Below the pieces are notes generated by a model that saw nothing but the letters and a program-made list of their open reading frames with translations, had not been told where the DNA came from and made no database searches. A stretch of DNA of 35,026 nt, taken from positions 1 to 35,026 of the forward strand of contig DFAP01000065.1 in the NCBI GenBank assembly GCA_002365855.1, read 5' to 3'. This DNA is from Pelotomaculum sp. UBA3103. Lineage in GTDB: Bacteria > Bacillota > Desulfotomaculia > Desulfotomaculales > Pelotomaculaceae. A program made the position numbers and the translations under genes. Below, in pieces: positions 7,361 through 16,338 of this stretch; within the stretch, counting starts at the first letter, position 1, and each line of letters starts with the position of its first letter.

Positions 7361-8278
7361 ATGGAGGCATATACCATTTACCTCGACCAGGTTTTTTTTA
7401 GTAACCTGGCCATGAACTATGCCATCCTCTGGGCCGCCGCCAAACTTAGCCGTTTGACGGTCAGTAAAGGTCGCCTTGCCGCCGGGGCCGCCCTTGGAGC
7501 ATTGTACTCCATAGCGGTTTTTATACCCGATACTGGTATGTTCTTAACGTTATGGTTTAAGACAGCAGCTTCCATTATTATTACGGCTGTTACCTTTGCC
7601 CCGCTCCCGCCAAAAAAATTCCTGACCTGTCTGGGATGTTTTTACCTGTCATCTTTTACGCTGGGCGGGTTGGTTTTCGGATTGATTTTTTTTATTCATT
7701 CCGGGCAGGTTGAAGGTTATAACGGTATTGGCAGAGTTATTGCCGATTATTTCTGGCCGGGTATCTTTTTGGGGCTGGCAGCTTTTTGGGCTGCCGGCAA
7801 GGCTATAGCGTCTCTGCAAAAAAAACATTACTTAGAAAACTTCCTAAAAATACCCCTTTTAATTAAATCAGGTGGAAAACAGGTAGAGGTGGAAGCCTTT
7901 TTGGATACCGGAAACCAGTTGAGAGATCCCCTGACCAGACACCCGGTAGTGGTAGCTGAATACGGAGTACTAAAGCCGATCTTGCCCGGGGAAGCGCATG
8001 CATGCTTCGAAGGGGATGGTGAGCCTGATGTGTGGGGATTTCTAGGTTCTTTGAGCGACAACCTCATTGCCACCCGCTTCAGCGCTGTTCCTTTTCATTC
8101 CCTGGGTAATGTCAATGGCTTGATGGTAGGATTCCGCCCCGATGAAGTTGTGATTATAAGACGGGAAAAACCGGTGCGAGTTGGTAAGATAGTAATAGCG
8201 ATTTATCCAAAAAGACTCGATTCCGATGGCTCTTACCACGCCTTGCTGGGTCTTGACCTGTTTGAACTTGTGTCTTAA
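7361..8278 (+). CDS. spoIIGA: Sigma-E processing peptidase SpoIIGA
   Basis: Membrane-bound aspartic protease that removes the pro-sequence from pro-sigma-E in the mother cell after septation. The N-terminal half (about residues 1-155) has about five hydrophobic helices, starting [20 protein letters not shown], which is characteristic. The cytosolic C-terminal half has the catalytic aspartate in [13 protein letters not shown] (D182), resembling retropepsin-type DTG sites, and ends with LLGLDLFEL. Length 305 aa is normal. It is followed after 28 nt by its substrate gene sigE, the standard arrangement. Confidence 0.95.
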   Translation: MEAYTIYLDQVFFSNLAMNYAILWAAAKLSRLTVSKGRLAAGAALGALYSIAVFIPDTGMFLTLWFKTAASIIITAVTFAPLPPKKFLTCLGCFYLSSFTLGGLVFGLIFFIHSGQVEGYNGIGRVIADYFWPGIFLGLAAFWAAGKAIASLQKKHYLENFLKIPLLIKSGGKQVEVEAFLDTGNQLRDPLTRHPVVVAEYGVLKPILPGEAHACFEGDGEPDVWGFLGSLSDNLIATRFSAVPFHSLGNVNGLMVGFRPDEVVIIRREKPVRVGKIVIAIYPKRLDSDGSYHALLGLDLFELVS

Positions 8279-8306
8279 CCTGCAATACAGTCAGGAGGGG
8301 TATAAA

Positions 8307-9038
8307 TTGGCTGCAGTTAATTTTTTGCGTATTAAGTGGACCGTTCGTTTGGCAGTGCTCCGTGTTTTGATCTGGATGGGCTATCGTCCGAGGGTATTTT
8401 ATGTTGGGAGCAGCGAAGCTTTACCTCCACCACTAAGCACAGACGAAGAAACCTTCCTCATTAATAAGCTTGAGTCGGGGGACGCTGCGGTAAGAAGCAT
8501 TCTAATCGAAAGAAACCTGCGGCTTGTTGTTTACATAGCTCGGAAATTTGAAAACACCGGTGTTGGCATCGAAGACCTGGTCTCCATTGGTACTATTGGC
8601 CTGATCAAAGCGGTTAACACTTTTGACCCGGCCAAAAAAATTAAACTGGCCACATATGCTTCACGCTGCATAGAAAACGAGATCCTGATGTATTTGAGGA
8701 GGAACAACAAGACCCGGGCGGAGGTATCATTTGACGAGCCGCTCAATATTGACTGGGATGGAAATGAACTTCTGCTTTCGGACGTCTTAGGCACAGAAAA
8801 TGATACCATATATAAGTTTATTGAGGACGAGGTTGACAAAAAGCTTCTGTACCTGGCACTTCAGAAGCTTACCGGCCGTGAGCGAAAAATAATGGAGCTG
8901 CGCTTTGGCTTAAATAGTGGGTTGGAAAAAACCCAGAAAGAAGTCGCCGACATGTTGGGAATATCACAATCGTATATTTCCAGGCTGGAAAAAAGAATAA
9001 TTAAGCGGCTCAAAAAGGAAATTCACCGTATGGAGTGA
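8307..9038 (+). CDS. sigE: RNA polymerase sporulation sigma factor SigE (pro-sigma-E)
   Basis: Early mother-cell sigma factor. The hydrophobic/basic N-terminal pro-segment ([20 protein letters not shown]) is followed by region 2 ([44 protein letters not shown]) and region 4 ([15 protein letters not shown], helix-turn-helix [20 protein letters not shown]). The frame is open from 8226, inside spoIIGA, but the TTG at 8307 follows AGGAGGGG (8293-8300) by 6 nt and gives 243 aa, the usual size. Activity needs cleavage by SpoIIGA, encoded immediately upstream. Confidence 0.95.
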   Translation: MAAVNFLRIKWTVRLAVLRVLIWMGYRPRVFYVGSSEALPPPLSTDEETFLINKLESGDAAVRSILIERNLRLVVYIARKFENTGVGIEDLVSIGTIGLIKAVNTFDPAKKIKLATYASRCIENEILMYLRRNNKTRAEVSFDEPLNIDWDGNELLLSDVLGTENDTIYKFIEDEVDKKLLYLALQKLTGRERKIMELRFGLNSGLEKTQKEVADMLGISQSYISRLEKRIIKRLKKEIHRME

Positions 9039-9086
9039 CTTTACCCAATTTAACTTCAACTGAACCAGCTCCTCCACTTATTCCAT

Positions 9087-9116
9087 GTATAATTCAATTT
9101 GGGCGTGGCAATAATG
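9087..9116 (+). promoter_or_regulatory. Sigma-F-type promoter of sigG
   Basis: GTATA (9087-9091), 15 nt, then GGCAATAATG (9107-9116) fits the sigma-F consensus as I recall it from B. subtilis (GYWTA, N15, GGNRANANTW), except for the last base. It lies 45 nt before the sigG start. Forespore sigma-G genes are transcribed by sigma-F in known spore formers. Confidence 0.6.
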
Positions 9117-9161
9117 TCATTGTAGCGCAATGCATATATGGAAAGAGGTGGGAGGTTATCC

Positions 9162-9935
9162 ATGCTGGTGAACAAAGTTGAGATCTGCGGCGTGAACACT
9201 TCAAAACTACCGGTTTTGACAGGAACCCAGATGCGAGCTTTGTTCGAATCCATGCAGAAGGGGGACACCACCTCCAGGCCAAAGTTAATAAATGGAAACC
9301 TACGGTTAGTTCTGAGTGTCATTCAGCGTTTTACCAATAGAGGTGAATATGTGGATGACCTTTTTCAGGTCGGATGTATCGGCTTGATGAAAGCGATAGA
9401 TAATTTCGACCTGTCACAAAATGTGAAGTTTTCCACTTATGCAGTACCAATGATCATTGGTGAAATACGCCGCTATTTACGGGATAACAACCCTATCCGG
9501 GTGAGCCGGTCACTTCGTGACGTGGCATACAAGGCGCTTCAGGTAAGGGATACTTTGGTTAATAAATATTCCCGCGAGCCCTCCATCAATGAAATAGCCG
9601 GTGAGCTGAAAATGCCAAGAGAAGAGATCGTATTCGCCCTGGATGCCATTCAGGAACCGATCTCTCTCTTTGAACCTATTTACCACGATGGCGGTGATCC
9701 CATCTTTGTGATGGATCAGATTAGCGATGAAAAGAACCAGGATTTTAACTGGCTTGAAGGAATTGCTATTAAGGACGCTTTAAAAAAACTAAGTGACCGT
9801 GAAAAGTTAATCCTTACACTTCGTTTTTATGAAGGCAAAACACAAATGGAAGTGGCAGAGGAAATTGGGATCTCACAGGCTCAGGTATCACGCCTGGAAA
9901 AAGCGGCGTTAAGCCACATGCGAAAATTTATTTAA
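9162..9935 (+). CDS. sigG: RNA polymerase sporulation sigma factor SigG
   Basis: Late forespore sigma factor. The 257-aa product begins MLVNKVEICGVNTSKLPVL, the conserved N-terminus of sigma-G. Region 2 is visible as NGNLRLVLSVIQRFTNRGEYVDD and FSTYAVPMIIGEIRRYLRD, region 3 as VSRSLRDVAYKALQVRD, and region 4 as LSDREKLILTLRF with the helix-turn-helix MEVAEEIGISQAQVSRLEK. The ATG at 9162 is 6 nt after GGTGGGAGG, so the eight extra codons upstream are unlikely. It has its own sigma-F-type promoter and terminator, although it follows sigE on the same strand. Confidence 0.95.
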   Translation: MLVNKVEICGVNTSKLPVLTGTQMRALFESMQKGDTTSRPKLINGNLRLVLSVIQRFTNRGEYVDDLFQVGCIGLMKAIDNFDLSQNVKFSTYAVPMIIGEIRRYLRDNNPIRVSRSLRDVAYKALQVRDTLVNKYSREPSINEIAGELKMPREEIVFALDAIQEPISLFEPIYHDGGDPIFVMDQISDEKNQDFNWLEGIAIKDALKKLSDREKLILTLRFYEGKTQMEVAEEIGISQAQVSRLEKAALSHMRKFI

Positions 9936-9939
9936 CCTG

Positions 9940-9968
9940 GCGGCTTGAAAAAGCCGCTAAAATTTTTG
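9940..9968 (+). terminator. Terminator after sigG
   Basis: GCGGCTT (9940-9946) and AAGCCGC (9951-9957) form a 7-bp stem with a GAAA tetraloop, followed by TAAAATTTTTG. Confidence 0.85.
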
Positions 9969-10016
9969 TTCAGCACCCGCATACTTGTACATATAATATA
10001 GCGGGAGGTGCTTGAT

Positions 10017-10295
10017 ATGGTAAAAATTTCTGACCTACGGGCGCGGGAGATTATAAATATCGTTGATGGAAGGCGTCTTGGCCTAATCAAGGACATTGAG
10101 ATTGATCTGGAAGAGGGCAGGATAACGGCTATCGTCCTTCCAGGCGTCAGCGGAGGCAGGTTTTTGGGGTTTCTGGGAAAGGAAGAAGAAATAGTGGTGC
10201 CCTGGGAAAAAATAATTAAGATTGGAATGGATGTCGTTTTGGTTGATGGCAGCAGCTTCACTGATCCAAAACACGAGTTCAAAATCAAGTATTAA
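10017..10295 (+). CDS. YlmC/YmxH family PRC-barrel protein
   Basis: A 92-aa PRC-barrel domain protein of the YlmC/YmxH group associated with sporulation gene clusters. Recognisable core: KISDLRAREIINIVDGRRLG, then a beta-rich segment (DIEIDLEEGRITAIVLPG, FLGKEEEIVVPWEKIIKIGMDVVLVD). It has no membrane segment. The exact role is unknown in the family. A GTG at 10008 overlaps the ribosome binding site GGGAGGTG, so ATG 10017 is chosen. It stands alone between the sigG terminator and a terminator at 10397-10428. Confidence 0.85.
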   Translation: MVKISDLRAREIINIVDGRRLGLIKDIEIDLEEGRITAIVLPGVSGGRFLGFLGKEEEIVVPWEKIIKIGMDVVLVDGSSFTDPKHEFKIKY

Positions 10296-10396
10296 TTCAT
10301 AACTAGTTAACCAGATTAGATTGGTAATAGATTTTCTAATATTATCGCAATAAAAAAAGATTCTAAATTTGCGAGAAATTAACCATCAGGGTGTTT

Positions 10397-10428
10397 GGGA
10401 GAGTTTAACTCTCTCATTTGCTTTTTTG
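10397..10428 (+). terminator. Terminator after the ymxH-like gene
   Basis: GGGAGAG (10397-10403) and CTCTCTC (10409-10415) pair over 7 bp with one G-T wobble and a 5-nt loop, followed by ATTTGCTTTTTTGG. Confidence 0.75.
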
Positions 10429-10453
10429 GTATACTTTTCCGATTTTCGTCGGA

Positions 10454-10502
10454 CATCCATATATAGTATAATCTTTGCAGACTCATCCACTATATATGTG
10501 TC
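10454..10502 (+). promoter_or_regulatory. Promoter of nrdR-nrdD-nrdG with two NrdR-box-like sites
   Basis: CATCCATATATAGTAT (10454-10469) and CCACTATATATGTGTC (10487-10502) each match one half of the NrdR box consensus ACACWATATATWGTGT well. They are 33 nt apart start to start, about three helical turns, the usual paired geometry. The first overlaps a TATAAT at 10467-10472, so occupancy would block transcription. The -35 region (about 10444-10449) is weak. Confidence 0.7.
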
Positions 10503-10555
10503 ATGTAACAGGCAAGAACAGTATAACAAAAACGGTTGCGGGAGTGAAAGTGAAT

Positions 10556-11020
10556 ATGAGATGCCCCTTTTGTGGACAATCTGACAGTCGGGTGCTGGAC
10601 TCCCGGCCCACCGTGGAAGGAGAATCAATACGGCGCCGCAGGGAATGCGGCGGCTGCAGCAAGCGCTTTACCACCTATGAGAAGGTGGACGGACTTCCAC
10701 TGGTAGTTGTAAAAAAGGATGGGCGCAGGGAGACTTTTGACCGTCAGAAACTGCTTCTTGGATTAATTAAATCGTGCCAGAAAAGACCGGTTTCCACTGA
10801 AAAATTGGATTCTGTTGTTGACTGCATTGAAAGAGACCTCCGCAACATTATGGAGACAGAGGTTAAGAGCCAGTTGATTGGCGAACTGGTTATGGACCAT
10901 CTTCGCAAGCTTGATGAAGTTGCCTATGTCCGTTTTGCCTCGGTGTACCGGGAGTTCAGGGATGCTGAGAGCTTTATGGAGGAATTAAAAAACCTCCTCG
11001 AGAGAAAAAGCGACAATTAA
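10556..11020 (+). CDS. nrdR: Transcriptional repressor NrdR
   Basis: Zinc-ribbon and ATP-cone repressor of ribonucleotide reductase genes; it senses ATP/dATP levels. The 154-aa product starts [18 protein letters not shown], with zinc ligands CPFC and CGGC, then the conserved [19 protein letters not shown], then an ATP-cone ([20 protein letters not shown] onward). ATG 10556 gives the canonical N-terminus; an in-frame GTG at 10550 is 5 nt from GGAG (10541-10544) and cannot be excluded. It is the first gene of an operon with nrdD 19 nt on, and two NrdR-box-like sites lie upstream, indicating autoregulation and control of its own target. Confidence 0.95.
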   Translation: MRCPFCGQSDSRVLDSRPTVEGESIRRRRECGGCSKRFTTYEKVDGLPLVVVKKDGRRETFDRQKLLLGLIKSCQKRPVSTEKLDSVVDCIERDLRNIMETEVKSQLIGELVMDHLRKLDEVAYVRFASVYREFRDAESFMEELKNLLERKSDN

Positions 11021-11039
11021 AAAGGGGGACCAGAAGACC

Positions 11040-13052
11040 ATGTTCAAAACGATTCAGAAGCGTGACGGGCGGGAGGTTCCGTTTGATGAAACCAAAATCA
11101 CGGACGCCATCTTTAAAGCCGCCCGGGCAGTCGGCGGAGAAGACCGTCAGACTGCCATGGAGCTCACGATAGATGTCTTAAAACTCCTTAAGAAACTGTA
11201 CAACGGTAATCTTTTTGGAGTAGAAGATGTGCAGGACATGGTGGAAAAGGTCTTGATAGAGGCAGGCCACGCCCGCACCGCCAAAGCTTACATCCTTTAC
11301 CGCGCCAGACGCACACGCATGAGGGATGCCAAGGGGGAATTAATGGACGCCGTGGAGGAGATCCTGGAGGAGACTAACCGGGAAAACGCCAATATCAGCA
11401 ACTCACCGTCGGCAAAAATGCTTCAGATAGCCAGCGCGGCAAGTAAAAAATATTATCTGACCAGACTGATTCCGGAGGAAATATCCCAAGCCCACCTGCG
11501 GGGAGATATCCACATCCACGATCTTGACTTTTACGGTAAAACGTTAACGTGTATTCAAATACCGCTGTTTAAGTTGTTGTCGGAAGGCTTCAACACAGGA
11601 CACGGTTACCTGCGGCCGCCCAAGCGGCCGACTTCGGCAACCGCCTTAGCGGCCATAATACTGCAGAGTTCTCAGAATGATATGCACGGAGGGCAGTCCT
11701 TCGCCTTCTTTGATAGGGATATAGCTCCCTTTGTAGAGGATGCTTCTGATTTTGAGACCTACCAGGCCATGGAAGCCTTAATTTATAACCTGAACAGTAT
11801 GCACAGCAGGGCCGGGGCCCAGGTGCCTTTCTCTTCTTTAAATATCGGGACAGAAACATCAGAGCCCGCGAGGCGGGTTGTGAGAAATCTCCTGCTGGCT
11901 TACGAGGCGGGGTTGGGTAACGGGGAGAACCCTATCTTTCCGAATATCATCTTCAGGGTAAAAGAAGGAATCAATTTTAACCCCGGAGACCCAAACTACG
12001 ACCTTTTTAAACTGGCCATCAAGGTAGCAAGCAGGCGTTTAAACCCCACTTTCAGCTTTATGGATTCGTCATTTAACAAGGAGTGGGGCAACGAGGTATC
12101 CTACATGGGCTGCCGGACCAGGGTTATGGCAAATCGCTGCGGCCCGGCCGTTACCGACCGCCGGGGAAATCTTTCCTTTACCACCATTAACCTGCCAAGA
12201 GTGGCTATTAAGGCGGAGAGGGACCTGGATGAATTTTATCACAAGCTTTCAAGCGTAATGGACCTGGTTTTTCGCCAGCTGTACCACCGTTATGGAGTAC
12301 AGTCCAAACTCAAAGTCAAGGACATGCCCTTTATTATGGGACAAAAACTATATCTTGATTCAGAAAACCTGGGTCCCGATGATCCTATTGCCCAGGCAAT
12401 AAGACACGGGACTTTAACCCTGGGTTTCATCGGTCTCGCCGAGGCGCTGACCGCTCTTACCGGGCGACACCACGGGCAGGATGAGGAGTCCCAGTCCCTG
12501 GGGCAGGAGATTATGGACTTCATGCGTAAAAAGGTCGATGAGGCCTGCGATGAATACGATCTGAATTTCACCTTCCTGGCCACCCCGGCCGAGGGGTTAT
12601 CTGGCCGCTTTGTTAAGCTGGACCGCAAGGAATTCGGGTTGATCCCTGGGGTTACCACAAAGGAATACTACACCAACTCATTTCATATCCCCGTTGATTT
12701 TCCTGTCGGCAGCTTCGATAAAATCAGACTGGAGGCCCCATACCACAAATACTGCAACGCCGGACATATCAGCTATGTGGAGATGGCTTCACCGCCAATA
12801 CATAACCTTGAAGCGGTTGAAACAATTATCAGGTACATGCGGGAGTGCGACATAGGTTACGGTGGGATCAATTATCCAGTTGACTTCTGCACCAACTGCA
12901 ACCTGCTCGGGGTCATCAGCGAAGAAAACTGCCCCCGCTGCGGTATGGCCAGCATCAAGCGGGTTCGCCGGATTACCGGTTACCTCAGCACGACCGACCG
13001 CTTTAATGACAGCAAGGTATCCGAACTAAAGGACAGGGTTGCTCATAAATAG
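11040..13052 (+). CDS. nrdD: Anaerobic (class III) ribonucleoside-triphosphate reductase NrdD
   Basis: Glycyl-radical enzyme reducing ribonucleotides to deoxyribonucleotides without oxygen. The 670-aa product has an N-terminal ATP-cone (FKTIQKRDGREVPFDETKI), which mediates allosteric control by dATP. Two Cys in the barrel (C358 in GCRTR and C367 in NRCGP) are candidates for active-site residues. A C-terminal zinc site follows (C617, C620, C631, C634), then the radical glycine in RRITGYL (G647). Binding site AAGGGGGACC precedes the ATG. nrdG, its activase, follows after 32 nt. The presence of this class fits an anaerobe. Confidence 0.97.
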   Translation: MFKTIQKRDGREVPFDETKITDAIFKAARAVGGEDRQTAMELTIDVLKLLKKLYNGNLFGVEDVQDMVEKVLIEAGHARTAKAYILYRARRTRMRDAKGELMDAVEEILEETNRENANISNSPSAKMLQIASAASKKYYLTRLIPEEISQAHLRGDIHIHDLDFYGKTLTCIQIPLFKLLSEGFNTGHGYLRPPKRPTSATALAAIILQSSQNDMHGGQSFAFFDRDIAPFVEDASDFETYQAMEALIYNLNSMHSRAGAQVPFSSLNIGTETSEPARRVVRNLLLAYEAGLGNGENPIFPNIIFRVKEGINFNPGDPNYDLFKLAIKVASRRLNPTFSFMDSSFNKEWGNEVSYMGCRTRVMANRCGPAVTDRRGNLSFTTINLPRVAIKAERDLDEFYHKLSSVMDLVFRQLYHRYGVQSKLKVKDMPFIMGQKLYLDSENLGPDDPIAQAIRHGTLTLGFIGLAEALTALTGRHHGQDEESQSLGQEIMDFMRKKVDEACDEYDLNFTFLATPAEGLSGRFVKLDRKEFGLIPGVTTKEYYTNSFHIPVDFPVGSFDKIRLEAPYHKYCNAGHISYVEMASPPIHNLEAVETIIRYMRECDIGYGGINYPVDFCTNCNLLGVISEENCPRCGMASIKRVRRITGYLSTTDRFNDSKVSELKDRVAHK

Positions 13053-13084
13053 ATACGAATAATTAACAACAGTGAAGTGATTAA

Positions 13085-13591
13085 ATGGAAATACGTATTG
13101 CGGGAATAACCAGGGAGAGCGTGGTGGACGGGCCGGGACTGAGGTTCGTGGTATTTACCCAGGGCTGCACCCACGGTTGTCAGGGCTGTCATAACCCTGG
13201 CGCCTGGGATCCGTTAGGCGGCGCCGCTATCAGCGTGGTTGACCTGCTGGAACAGGTCAAAACTGCAAAATTGATTAAAGGGGTTACCCTTTCAGGAGGG
13301 GAGCCATTCCTCCAGGCAGAACCGCTGGCCTGGCTCGGCCGGGAGGTAAAAAAACTGGGTCTGGATGTGATTACTTTTACAGGATATACCTGGGGCATGC
13401 TGCTTACGCTTGCACGGGAGGAACAGCCTGTTAAAAAATTGCTCCTTGTTTCAGATTTTATAGTGGACGGCCCTTTCATCCTAGCCGAGATGGACCTGGA
13501 ACTGCCTTTTCGAGGTTCGAGGAACCAAAGGATAATTGACGTGGCCAAGTCAATACAAACGGGTGATGTAATAGAAGCCGGCTTTTCTTGA
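13085..13591 (+). CDS. nrdG: Anaerobic ribonucleotide reductase activating protein NrdG
   Basis: Radical SAM enzyme that installs the glycyl radical on NrdD. The 168-aa product has the cluster motif CTHGCQGCH (CX3CX2C, about residues 29-36), the SAM-binding GGEPF (about 78-82), and the early SVVDGPGLRFVVFTQG segment typical of this activase family. It has no extra ferredoxin-like cluster domain. Terminator stem begins inside its last codons. Confidence 0.95.
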   Translation: MEIRIAGITRESVVDGPGLRFVVFTQGCTHGCQGCHNPGAWDPLGGAAISVVDLLEQVKTAKLIKGVTLSGGEPFLQAEPLAWLGREVKKLGLDVITFTGYTWGMLLTLAREEQPVKKLLLVSDFIVDGPFILAEMDLELPFRGSRNQRIIDVAKSIQTGDVIEAGFS

Positions 13592-13612
13592 TGCAAAAGC
13601 CGGCTTATTGTT
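13575..13612 (+). terminator. Terminator after nrdG
   Basis: AAGCCGGCTTTT (13575-13586) and AAAAGCCGGCTT (13595-13606) form a perfect 12-bp stem with an 8-nt loop. The left arm overlaps the 3' end of nrdG and the trailing bases are ATTGTTC, so the T tract is modest. Confidence 0.8.
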
Positions 13613-13633
13613 CATTGATAATATAATATTGTT

Positions 13634-13662
13634 TTGAAATTTTGCGCGAAATGAAATATAAT
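13634..13662 (+). promoter_or_regulatory. Housekeeping-type promoter of the DUF502 gene
   Basis: TTGAAA (13634-13639), 17 nt, TATAAT (13657-13662). It follows the nrdG terminator and lies about 90 nt before the DUF502 start. Confidence 0.65.
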
Positions 13663-13750
13663 ATCTTTCTGCAGGCGGATATGTTCACACATTCAGCCGA
13701 ACTAAAGATCATGAAGGGAAGTGCGACAGCTAACAGGCTGTCTGTTGATT

Positions 13751-14368
13751 ATGAAAGTGAGAATACGTAAGTACCTGCTGGCAGGCACAGCAGTGTTGCT
13801 GCCCCTGACAGTTACATTTTATACCCTCTGGATTATATTTCGTTTATTTGACGGGTGGGCGAGACAAATAGTTTTTACTATTACCGGAAAGCATATTCCG
13901 GGAATTGGCATTATCCTTACCCTGCTGCTTTTGCTGACGGTTGGTTTATTTGCCACAAATTTTTTAGGGCGAAAGATTATAGATTTTTGGGAGTCCATGC
14001 TTCACCGCATCCCACTGGTAGGTGTGATTTACAAGACTACCAAAAAAGTAGTGGAAGTGGTGGGCGGCAAGGACAGCAGGCCTTTCCGGCGTACCGTACT
14101 GGTGGAGTATCCAAGGAAAGGCATATATTCGTTAGCATTTGTTACTGGGGATGTTACATTAAGTAAAAAATCAGGCGCGCGGGATCTGGTTTGTGTATAT
14201 ATTTGTACCACTCCCAACCCCACAACAGGTTTCTTGATATTAGTGCCCCGGGAAGATGTAATATACCTGTCCAACACAGTTGAGGAAGGTTTACAGTTGA
14301 TTTTATCGGCCGGTATTGTGGGAACATCTGAAAATGGCTGCCAGGGTGTATTGTTAAAAGGTGAGTGA
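13751..14368 (+). CDS. DUF502 family membrane protein
   Basis: About 205 aa with two N-terminal transmembrane helices (YLLAGTAVLLPLTVTFYTLWI and GIILTLLLLLTVGLFATNF) followed by the family segment FWESMLHRIPLVGVIYKTTKKVVEVV and a soluble domain with VLVEYPRKGIYSLAFVTGD and TTPNPTTGFLILVPREDV. These are the hallmarks of DUF502, a widespread family of unknown function. Start is uncertain: the frame is open from GTG 13721, and ATG 13751 is preferred because it leads directly into the basic residues before the first helix, although no strong binding site precedes either. It has its own promoter. Confidence 0.85.
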   Translation: MKVRIRKYLLAGTAVLLPLTVTFYTLWIIFRLFDGWARQIVFTITGKHIPGIGIILTLLLLLTVGLFATNFLGRKIIDFWESMLHRIPLVGVIYKTTKKVVEVVGGKDSRPFRRTVLVEYPRKGIYSLAFVTGDVTLSKKSGARDLVCVYICTTPNPTTGFLILVPREDVIYLSNTVEEGLQLILSAGIVGTSENGCQGVLLKGE

Positions 14369-14481
14369 GGAAGCTTTCCCTGATTTATTCAAATAATCAG
14401 GTAGATTCTCATGTTATTATTAATACAGCTTGAGTTTAAGTGCTACGGTATAAAGTGTCGGTAGAATTACCAATTAACTTT

Positions 14482-14512
14482 GCCCCGGCCTCCTGGGGGC
14501 TGTAATAGGAGG
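14482..14512 (+). promoter_or_regulatory. Leader hairpins before lctP, possible anti-Shine-Dalgarno
   Basis: GCCCC (14482-14486) can pair with GGGGC (14496-14500), leaving CCTCCT (14489-14494) in the loop. The same CCTCCT is the exact complement of the lctP ribosome binding site AGGAGG (14507-14512), so a second, mutually exclusive hairpin would hide it. Whether this switch operates is untested. Confidence 0.35.
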
Positions 14513-14522
14513 TTTAAGGGCC

Positions 14523-16274
14523 ATGGCCTGGACACAGGCGGTAAATCCCCTGGGCAATTTATGGCTTTCAGCCCTGGTGGCCTCAATACCGGTTGTTTTT
14601 CTTTTTGTCGCCCTGGCCGGTCTGCGCATGAAAGGTCATCTTGCAGGGCTGATTACAGTGGTCCTGGCCATGCTTATAGCCTCGACCGCCTTTGGCATGC
14701 CTTCAAAGTACGCTTTTTTGTCCACTCTGTACGGAGCTATGTACGGTCTTTTACCCATAGGCTGGATAGTTGTAACCGCGGTATTTCTGTACAATATAAC
14801 AGTCAGAACAGGCCAGTTTGAAATAATTAAAGATTCAATCGCTGATATCACCTGCGACCGCCGTCTCCAGGCGCTTCTGATAGCCTATTCCTTTGGTTCT
14901 TTCATTGAGGGCGCAGCCGGATTCGGTACCCCGGTGGCCATAACTGCGGCCATGCTGGTAGGACTGGGCTTTAATCCCTTGTACGCTGCTGGTATCTGCC
15001 TGATCGCCAATACCGCGCCTGTGGCTTTTGGAGGGGTAGGTATACCCATTATTACAGCCGGAGCGGTAACTGGTATTGACGCTATGGCTGTAAGCAAGAT
15101 GGTTGGAAGGCAGCTGCCGCTGATAGCAGCTTTTGTTCCATTCTGGCTGGTTTTGATCATGTCGGGCTGGAAAGGGGCCAGAGAAGTTCTGCCGGCAATC
15201 CTGGTTAGCGGAGTATCCTTTGCCGTAATGCAGTGGTTTTGCTCGAACTACTTGGGGCCTATGCTTCCAGCAATCATGGCTTCCTTGTTTTCCATCATCT
15301 GTTTAGTGTTGTTCCTGAGGGTCTGGAAGCCCAGGAATACCTGGCGCTTCAAAGATGAACCCCTTTTAACACGCGAAAATAAACAACACGGTCCTGGTGT
15401 TATTTTAAAGGCCTGGTCTCCTTTTATTATCCTCACTATATTAATTGCTGATTGGGGACTAAGGCCTGTTAAAGCGCTTCTTGACGCGGTAACTGTGAAG
15501 ATACCCTTTTACGGTCTGGACCAAATGATCCTGGCTGACGGGATGCCGGTGTCCGTAATCTATACCTTTAACTGGCTCTCTGCCACCGGTACCTCTGTAT
15601 TTGTCGCAGCCTTAATTACCGCCATCATCCTCAAGGTTACCCCCGCCAGATTCTTTGAAATATTTATTGACACGGTCAGGTCGCTTCGATTTGCCCTGAT
15701 CACGATTTCATGCGTTCTGGGCTTCGCTTACGTCGCCAACTGGTCCGGTATGACCACTACCCTGGGCAGGTCCTTTACCATTACAGGGGTGTTCTTCCCA
15801 TTCGTCTCCGCCTTTTTAGGCTGGCTTGGTGTTTTCGTTACCGGCAGCGACACTTCCTCCAATGCCCTTTTTTGCAACATGCAGAAAGTTACGGCGGAAT
15901 CCATGGACATCAATCCGGTTCTAACAGTTGCCGCTAATTCATCCGGCGGTGTTGCGGCTAAGATGATTTCACCGCAAAGTATAGTTGTGGGGACTTCGTC
16001 TACCGGACTGACTGGGCGCGAAGGTGACCTGCTCCGCTTTACCCTCCCGCACAGCATCTTTTTTACTTTTCTCATCGCCCTGATAGCCCTTGCACAGGCT
16101 TATGTTTTCCCATGGATGATTCCGCCGGCTTTGGCGGCGGGTGCTTCGACGGAAAGCGCAGCAGGCGGGGGAGGCGTAATTCTTATATTTACCGGACTGG
16201 CCATCCTGGTCCTTGGCGCAGCGGTTTACCGCCTTAGCGGAAGTGTTACATCAAAAAATACTGCAAATATGTAA
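14523..16274 (+). CDS. lctP: L-lactate permease family transporter LctP
   Basis: Polytopic inner-membrane symporter for lactate or the related hydroxyacid glycolate. The 583-aa length, about 12-14 hydrophobic helices, and family blocks (EGAAGFGTPVAITAAMLVGLG, LIANTAPVAFGGVGIP, FVTGSDTSSNALFCNMQKV, AANSSGGVAAKMISPQSIVVG) identify LctP. Substrate choice between lactate and glycolate cannot be read from sequence. ATG 14523 follows AGGAGG (14507-14512). No lactate dehydrogenase lies nearby. A terminator follows at 16339. Confidence 0.93.
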   Translation: MAWTQAVNPLGNLWLSALVASIPVVFLFVALAGLRMKGHLAGLITVVLAMLIASTAFGMPSKYAFLSTLYGAMYGLLPIGWIVVTAVFLYNITVRTGQFEIIKDSIADITCDRRLQALLIAYSFGSFIEGAAGFGTPVAITAAMLVGLGFNPLYAAGICLIANTAPVAFGGVGIPIITAGAVTGIDAMAVSKMVGRQLPLIAAFVPFWLVLIMSGWKGAREVLPAILVSGVSFAVMQWFCSNYLGPMLPAIMASLFSIICLVLFLRVWKPRNTWRFKDEPLLTRENKQHGPGVILKAWSPFIILTILIADWGLRPVKALLDAVTVKIPFYGLDQMILADGMPVSVIYTFNWLSATGTSVFVAALITAIILKVTPARFFEIFIDTVRSLRFALITISCVLGFAYVANWSGMTTTLGRSFTITGVFFPFVSAFLGWLGVFVTGSDTSSNALFCNMQKVTAESMDINPVLTVAANSSGGVAAKMISPQSIVVGTSSTGLTGREGDLLRFTLPHSIFFTFLIALIALAQAYVFPWMIPPALAAGASTESAAGGGGVILIFTGLAILVLGAAVYRLSGSVTSKNTANM

Positions 16275-16338
16275 ACTATCAATATTAGGGTTGAAGTCGC
16301 AGCAGCCTTTAAACAATCATAAGCAGTTACGTTTAATT

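Noticed and set aside
9992..9997. TATAAT as a housekeeping promoter for the ymxH-like gene
   Set aside because: The nearest -35-like TTGTTC is 20 nt away, too far for a firm call. Sporulation-sigma matches were also not convincing.
10369..10584. 71-aa frame upstream of nrdR
   Set aside because: It runs across a terminator and the NrdR-box promoter, and has no recognisable protein content.
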